Assembly (NCBI GenBank): GCA_040756085.1
Contig: JBFMAE010000005.1
Location: 1 to 17,965 of the forward strand
Direction: 5' to 3'
Length of the DNA: 17,965 nt
Origin: JBFMAE01 sp040756085
GTDB lineage: Bacteria > Desulfobacterota > BSN033 > UBA1163
Positions 14,126 through 17,965 of the stretch are shown piece by piece. Each line of letters starts with the position of its first letter. Positions within the stretch are counted from its first letter, which is position 1. Both the position numbers and the translations under genes were made by a program. The notes beneath the pieces are model-generated. The model ran no database searches, was not told the origin of the DNA, and saw only the letters and a program-made list of their open reading frames with translations.

Positions 14126-14710
14126 TTAAATCGTTTCTTTTCCCCCGCGGAAGGCTTTGAGATTAAGTTCATGAACTTTTTCAGGAAGGTGCTGGAGGAG
14201 ATTCTTCTCCCAGACTTCCTCTTTGATATCGAAGAAATTTGATAAGGCGCCCAGGGTGACAATATTAGCCGCCCTGGCATCTCCAAACTTCAAAGCAATG
14301 TCGAGGGCATCGACCACGTACACATTTCGTTTAAAATATTTTTTAAATGTCCCAATCACATTTTCAGGATATTTCATCTTTCCAAGGTTGACAGCCGGGG
14401 GATACATTTCCTGAGCGTTGAGGAGAACCTTCCCCTCCTTTCTCACCCAATTGATGTATCTTAGTCCTTCCAGAAGCTCAAAAGAGACAAGATAATCAAC
14501 GTCCCCGTATTTGATAAGGGGGGAATAAACCTTTTTCCCGAATCTGAAATGGGTGGTCACGTCTCCGCCTCTCTGGGCCATCCCGTGAACCTCGCTCTTT
14601 TTTACATCATAGCCGACCTCATGGAAAACTGAGCACAGGATATCGCTCGCAAGAATCGTTCCTTGTCCTCCAACACCCGATAATAGAACATTGGTCACTT
14701 TATTTTCCAT
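14126..14710 (-). CDS. iorB: Indolepyruvate:ferredoxin oxidoreductase, beta subunit
   Basis: 194 residues, the usual length of IorB, the gamma-type domain subunit of 2-oxoacid:ferredoxin oxidoreductases. It has the family start NVLLSGVGGQGTILASDIL, then KKSEVHGMAQRGGDVTTHFRFG and LVSFELLEGLR. With IorA it oxidatively decarboxylates aryl pyruvates such as indolepyruvate to the aryl-acetyl-CoA, reducing ferredoxin, a step of amino-acid fermentation in anaerobes. The start has GAGGAGGGAAGG directly upstream, overlapping the iorA stop region; the gap to iorA is 11 bases, so the two are coexpressed. Confidence 0.94.
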   Translation of the reverse strand: MENKVTNVLLSGVGGQGTILASDILCSVFHEVGYDVKKSEVHGMAQRGGDVTTHFRFGKKVYSPLIKYGDVDYLVSFELLEGLRYINWVRKEGKVLLNAQEMYPPAVNLGKMKYPENVIGTFKKYFKRNVYVVDALDIALKFGDARAANIVTLGALSNFFDIKEEVWEKNLLQHLPEKVHELNLKAFRGGKETI

Positions 14711-14721
14711 TCCTTCCCTCC

Positions 14722-16536
14722 TCAGGCCTTTCCTGGAATAATCGCCTCAAACTTACAGATTTGGTGGCAGAGACTGCAACCCGGGCATTGTAATCGGTTG
14801 ATATGGACAACCCCTTTTCTCTTGTGGCCGTCTTGCGTGACGGCCTCCTCTCCGGATACTTCTCTCCAGCTGATCGCAGGGCATCCCACTTCAAGACACA
14901 ACCCACAACCTCGACATTTGTCCATATCGATGAGATAAAAAGGATGTTCGAACTTTCTCTTTTCTCTCCGGTGTAACATGCACGGTCCGTTGACGGTAAG
15001 GATGACCGAAGGCTCATCCCTTTCAACCTCTTCTTGGATCACCTCCATCGTCTCTTTCAGATTATAGGGATCGACCTTTCTCACATGTTTAACACCCAGA
15101 GCCCTGGACAGTTCCTCAAAATCGATACTATGGGTTGGTTCTCCAATAATCGTATATCCAGTCCCAGGATGCTCCTGAAGACCGGTCATTCCTGTGGTTC
15201 TATTATCAAGAATGATAGTGGTGGAGTTACCTTTGTTATAAACAACATCCATCAGCGGTGTAACCCCTCCGTGCAAGAAGGTCGAATCGCCGATGACTGC
15301 ACAGAGTTTTCCCAATCCCTCGCTGCCAAGGGCCTTGGATGCACCGAAGGCATTTCCAACGCCTGCACCCATGCAAATCGTAGCATGGATTGCATTTAGG
15401 GGAGGTGCTGTGGCCAGTGTATAGCATCCTATATCACCAAAGACAAACAGGCCCAATTTTTTGATTCCATAGAATAAAGCCCTGTGCGAACAGCCCGCAC
15501 ATAGATTGGGTGGTCTCTTGGGTAACTCCTCAACATTAATTCTTTCTTTTGGTGGCTTGTATTTTTTTCCTTTCAACGATTTCTCAATGATTTCAGGAGA
15601 AAATTCGTAGATATTGGGGATTATATCCTTCCCGTGAAAGATTTTAAAACCCATTGCCCTGATCTCTGTTTCTAAGAAAGGATCGAGTTCTTCAACGATG
15701 ATGACTTTCTTTACCTTATTAAAAAACTCAGCGATGAGCTTTTTGGGAAGAGGCCAAACCATACCGAGTTTCAGATAAGAGTATTCTGGAAAAACCTCTT
15801 TGGTATAATTGTAACAAACACCGCTGGTAATGACTCCAAACTTCATATCATTGATTTCCATGATGTTAAGCTTAAATTCGTCTGCAAAAGCTTCAAGCCT
15901 CTTCATCTTTTCTTCAACAAATTGACGCCTCATACGGACATAAATAGGGACCATTGTATATTTGGGAGCATCTTTTAGACTGAGTCCCAACGGGAGCGTC
16001 GATTCTTGCCTTTCCTCTAACTTAACGGGTGAGAAGGAGTGCGATACCCTTGTTTCGCTTCTTAAGAGAACAGGGGTGTCGAACTCCTCACTGATGTCAA
16101 ACGCCAGTTTCGTAAAGTCTTTGCACTCCTGGGAATCGGAGGGCTCCAGCATTGGGACTTTGCCAAATCTTGCCCAGTGACGGCTATCCTGTTCATTCTG
16201 TGAACTATGAGAATAAGGGTCATCGGCTACGACAATTAGAAGACCTCCCTTTATACCTGTATAGGAAACCGTCATAAAAGGGTCGGATGCCACATTCAAT
16301 CCCACATGTTTCATTGCAGCTATGGATCTTGCACCTGCAAAGGAAGCTCCAATGGCAACTTCCAGTGCCACTTTTTCGTTCGGTGACCATTCTGCATTAA
16401 CATCATTCTTATACTGGTTGGCAATAGCAAATAAAACCTCACTGCTTGGTGTCCCGGGATAAGCACATGCAACCTTAACACCAGCCTCCCATGCTCCTCT
16501 TGCAATCGCATAATTCCCCTGAAGTATCTTCTCCAT
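14722..16536 (-). CDS. iorA: Indolepyruvate:ferredoxin oxidoreductase, alpha subunit
   Basis: 604 residues from ATG 16534-16536, preferred because GGGAGGT lies four to five bases upstream; the in-frame TTG at 16558-16560 has no such site. The order is that of IorA: pyrimidine-binding domain (GNYAIARGAWEAG, AYPGTPSSEV), linker domain, then the thiamine-pyrophosphate domain with CAGCSHRALF, GDIGCY and GDSTFLHGG...LDNRTTGMTG. The last ~65 residues are an 8Fe ferredoxin module with CRGCGLCLEVGCP and CPGCSLCHQIC. It carries the catalytic cofactor and iron-sulfur clusters for aryl-pyruvate oxidation. It is first in the iorAB operon, with a possible TTGACA box at 16641-16646 upstream. Confidence 0.95.
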   Translation of the reverse strand: MEKILQGNYAIARGAWEAGVKVACAYPGTPSSEVLFAIANQYKNDVNAEWSPNEKVALEVAIGASFAGARSIAAMKHVGLNVASDPFMTVSYTGIKGGLLIVVADDPYSHSSQNEQDSRHWARFGKVPMLEPSDSQECKDFTKLAFDISEEFDTPVLLRSETRVSHSFSPVKLEERQESTLPLGLSLKDAPKYTMVPIYVRMRRQFVEEKMKRLEAFADEFKLNIMEINDMKFGVITSGVCYNYTKEVFPEYSYLKLGMVWPLPKKLIAEFFNKVKKVIIVEELDPFLETEIRAMGFKIFHGKDIIPNIYEFSPEIIEKSLKGKKYKPPKERINVEELPKRPPNLCAGCSHRALFYGIKKLGLFVFGDIGCYTLATAPPLNAIHATICMGAGVGNAFGASKALGSEGLGKLCAVIGDSTFLHGGVTPLMDVVYNKGNSTTIILDNRTTGMTGLQEHPGTGYTIIGEPTHSIDFEELSRALGVKHVRKVDPYNLKETMEVIQEEVERDEPSVILTVNGPCMLHRREKRKFEHPFYLIDMDKCRGCGLCLEVGCPAISWREVSGEEAVTQDGHKRKGVVHINRLQCPGCSLCHQICKFEAIIPGKA

Positions 16537-16640
16537 AATGACCTCCCGCACCTTATCCAATCATATGAAATCTAATATACTTTCATTAATTTTCATCTTG
16601 TATGTAATTTTTGTCACAAACCTAACCTAATAAAAAATAT

Positions 16641-16646
16641 TGTCAA
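16641..16646 (-). promoter_or_regulatory. Possible -35 box upstream of iorAB
   Basis: A perfect TTGACA lies about 105 bases before the iorA start, directly after a palindrome. The matching -10 is weak (TAGGTT at 16 bases), so the start of transcription is not fixed. Confidence 0.35.
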
Positions 16647-16657
16647 GTGAAAAATTT

Positions 16658-16685
16658 GAGATTTCTGAAAAAGTTCAGAAATCTC
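16658..16685. terminator. 12-bp inverted repeat, probable terminator of the TPR gene
   Basis: GAGATTTCTGAA (16658-16669) and TTCAGAAATCTC (16674-16685) are perfect arms around four bases. On the minus strand the stem is followed by AAATTTTT and then by the iorA -35 box. It may end the TPR transcript or bind a regulator of iorAB. Confidence 0.55.
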
Positions 16686-16705
16686 TGAAATCATTTTTTG
16701 AAATC

Positions 16706-16724
16706 CCTGCCTGCGGCAGGCAGG
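16706..16724. repeat. CCTGCCTGC palindromic repeat
   Basis: Perfect 9-base arms CCTGCCTGC/GCAGGCAGG around one G. The type is common as a dispersed intergenic repeat in environmental bacterial genomes. Confidence 0.65.
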
Positions 16725-16773
16725 TGTGTAATCAGGAGAGCGTATAGTGGTTTTTCAGAGCTCTCAATTTAGC

Positions 16774-17481
16774 TTATAACTCCTTTTCCAAAATAGATAT
16801 CTTCCTTAAAACGGCGTTAGTCATCTGAGATTTTTGAGCGAGCTTTAAAAAAGATTTATAATTTTCCAGCGCTTCCTTATTCTTTCCCAGCTTTTCGTAA
16901 CAGCGCCCCATATTTAAATAGGCACCGGCCGATTGAAAGCTCTCACCTTCTTTAACAATCTTCTGATAGGCACTCAGTGCCTTCTCATAATCTTTCTTTC
17001 CTTCATGGGCATAACCCAAACCCTCCATTGCGAATAAGCGGTAAAGTTTTTCCTTCCCTGCTTTCTGGAGAAAAGTTTGGTACGCTTTGATGGCCTCTTC
17101 AAATTCACCCAATTGGAGTTGGATGTTTCCCTTATATAAAAAAGAAATTTTCCCCGAAGAGGTCCGTGGAAACAGATGAATCACTTCATCAAATTTTTCC
17201 AAGATATTTTTATAATCCGAGGACGATCTTTCACGGTAAGGAGAGCTGACCATCTGATAGATTTCCACCGCCAAACTGAGCTTCCGGTAGGCGTCCTCCT
17301 CTTTCCTCTCCTCCCACCTCTGAAAAAAGAAGATCGCCAACAAGACGACGAAAACAGTGATCCCTCCCGCAACTATTTTTTTAAGATGATGGGTGATGAA
17401 AAGAAAAGCCTTTTGTGTAAGATTTAGAAATTGATCGGGCTCTTTCAGCTTCTTTTTTGTAATCTTCTTCTTCACTTTCAT
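16774..17481 (-). CDS. Membrane-anchored TPR protein
   Basis: 235 residues from ATG 17479-17481, chosen because AAGGGG lies six bases upstream; a GTG eight codons earlier (17503-17505) lacks a site. A Lys-rich N-terminus (KVKKKITKKKLKEP) precedes one membrane helix (IVAGGITVFVVLLAIFFF). The rest is TPR-like helical repeats: FLYKGNIQLQLGEFEEAIKAY, GLGYAHEGKKDYEKALSAY and LNMGRCYEKLGKNKEALENY. The layout resembles YfgM/Tol-Pal-type anchored scaffolds that assist secreted or outer-membrane proteins; no specific partner can be named. It has its own promoter (17603-17631) and a structured leader of about 115 bases. Confidence 0.85.
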   Translation of the reverse strand: MKVKKKITKKKLKEPDQFLNLTQKAFLFITHHLKKIVAGGITVFVVLLAIFFFQRWEERKEEDAYRKLSLAVEIYQMVSSPYRERSSSDYKNILEKFDEVIHLFPRTSSGKISFLYKGNIQLQLGEFEEAIKAYQTFLQKAGKEKLYRLFAMEGLGYAHEGKKDYEKALSAYQKIVKEGESFQSAGAYLNMGRCYEKLGKNKEALENYKSFLKLAQKSQMTNAVLRKISILEKEL

Positions 17482-17504
17482 CTCAAACCCCTTCTGGTTA
17501 TTCA

Positions 17505-17595
17505 CCCAGTTAGAAAGCTCCGCTGTTCTACAGCGGGGTTAGATTTTAGAATAATTCCGGCGGGGTTTAATGCCCTGCTGAAATTTCTAACAGGG
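17505..17595. repeat. Possible MITE-like element in the TPR gene leader
   Basis: Imperfect terminal inverted repeats: CCCAGTTAGAAAGCTCCGCT at the left, and the reverse complement of the right end CCCTGTTAGAAATTTCAGCA. Inside is a perfect 7-base hairpin CCGCTGT/ACAGCGG near 17519-17536. Short direct repeats of GGGGTTA/GGGGTTTA occur within. No transposase is present, so mobility is inferred only from structure. Confidence 0.45.
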
Positions 17596-17602
17596 TTTAC
17601 TA

Positions 17603-17631
17603 TTTATATCCCTGCTGTACAGGATTGTCAA
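17603..17631 (-). promoter_or_regulatory. Near-consensus sigma-70 promoter of the TPR gene
   Basis: TTGACA (17626-17631), exactly 17 bases, then TATAAA (17603-17608) on the minus strand. Transcription would start near 17596, at the edge of the inverted-repeat element. Confidence 0.75.
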
Positions 17632-17726
17632 CTTCAGGGGAGGCACCAGAAAATGGAAGTCCGCACCTCAAAATCCGATGTCGAAAACTGGGTTGAGCCT
17701 CCTGAGGCGAAACCATTGTGATTTTT
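17632..17726. other. Spacer downstream of selB
   Basis: A small inverted repeat GCCTC/GAGGC lies near 17698-17710 without a T-run. No tRNA gene, including tRNA-Sec, is seen. Confidence 0.4.
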
Positions 17727-17965
17727 TCAGGGGTCTTTTGTCTCCGCGCCCTGGGAAGCAGTTCTCAGGACTCTTTTCTCTCCCAATCGGAGGGTCAACC
17801 GGATCTGATCAAAATATTCGATGAGGGGGATGGCATACTTACGTGAAACTTTGGTCAGCTCCTTTATTTGGTGAGTAGTGATCTCCTTGTGGTGTTTCAA
17901 ATAGGTCATCAACTCCTCTTTGAGGTGGTCGAAGGGGATCCGGTGAAAATACATGCCACTTTTGA
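17727..17965 (-). CDS. selB: Selenocysteine-specific elongation factor SelB, C-terminal fragment
   Basis: The frame is open to the right edge; only the last ~78 residues are present and the true start lies outside the window. YFHRIPFDHLKEELMTYL followed by ITTHQIKELTKVSRKYAIPLIEYFDQIRLTLRLGEKRVL matches the last winged-helix domain of SelB, which binds the SECIS hairpin of selenoprotein mRNAs. The SRKYAIPLIEYFD segment is the most diagnostic. SelB delivers selenocysteinyl-tRNA to UGA codons, so the organism should make selenoproteins. The GTPase domain is not visible, but the C-terminal match is good. Confidence 0.85.
   Translation of the reverse strand, partial: KSGMYFHRIPFDHLKEELMTYLKHHKEITTHQIKELTKVSRKYAIPLIEYFDQIRLTLRLGEKRVLRTASQGAETKDP

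Noticed and set aside
17596..17726. tRNA-Sec gene next to selB
   Set aside because: No acceptor stem, long variable arm or T-loop sequence could be found on either strand.

Overview
The window looks like a boundary between an accessory defence-type island (about 1-8710) and a conserved chromosomal block (about 8887-17965). Every gene called with confidence is on the minus strand, so transcription runs from high to low coordinates. The SelB C-terminus, a ferredoxin-type indolepyruvate oxidoreductase (IorAB), a two-domain M16 peptidase, an 8-oxoguanine glycosylase and many short intergenic palindromes fit an anaerobic, selenocysteine-using bacterium. Desulfobacterota or a neighbouring phylum is possible, but the sequence alone does not fix the taxon.

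Conserved block, in transcription order: selB C-terminus (runs off the right edge); a TPR membrane protein behind a near-consensus promoter; iorA and iorB, closed by a clear intrinsic terminator; a secreted/periplasmic M16 peptidase overlapping ogg by ATGA; a SatD-family protein; and a DUF3307 membrane protein. Two operator-like palindromes with identical 29-bp centre spacing lie upstream of both satD and the DUF3307 gene, suggesting a small regulon, perhaps autoregulated.

Accessory island, in transcription order: a GIY-YIG protein; an SNF2-type helicase with a DUF3883 C-terminus that has lost its second helicase lobe; a Fic protein overlapping it by ATGA; two AlbA_2/ATPase proteins of the COG2865 (RecG-like regulator) type; and the start of a possible abortive-infection protein that runs off the left edge. 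The most unusual feature is that the last ~41 codons of the helicase recur three more times (about 490-640, 2298-2423, 4382-4507), each in frame, each ending in a stop, and each just before the next cargo gene. The island therefore reads as helicase-Fic, tail-AlbA, tail-AlbA, tail-Abi-like: a stack of 'helicase tail + cargo' cassettes. The spaces between cassettes hold several 11-bp-period tandem repeats of different sequence, recurring CCTCTCCC-loop-GGGAGAGG palindromes and a REP-like element. A plus-strand two-hairpin RNA candidate with a strong terminator lies at about 2185-2252.

My reading is that cargo genes were added one after another behind a helicase gene by recombination at its 3' end, leaving the tails as scars. 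The repeats, reading frames and spacings are read directly from the sequence. The mechanism and the defence role are inference.
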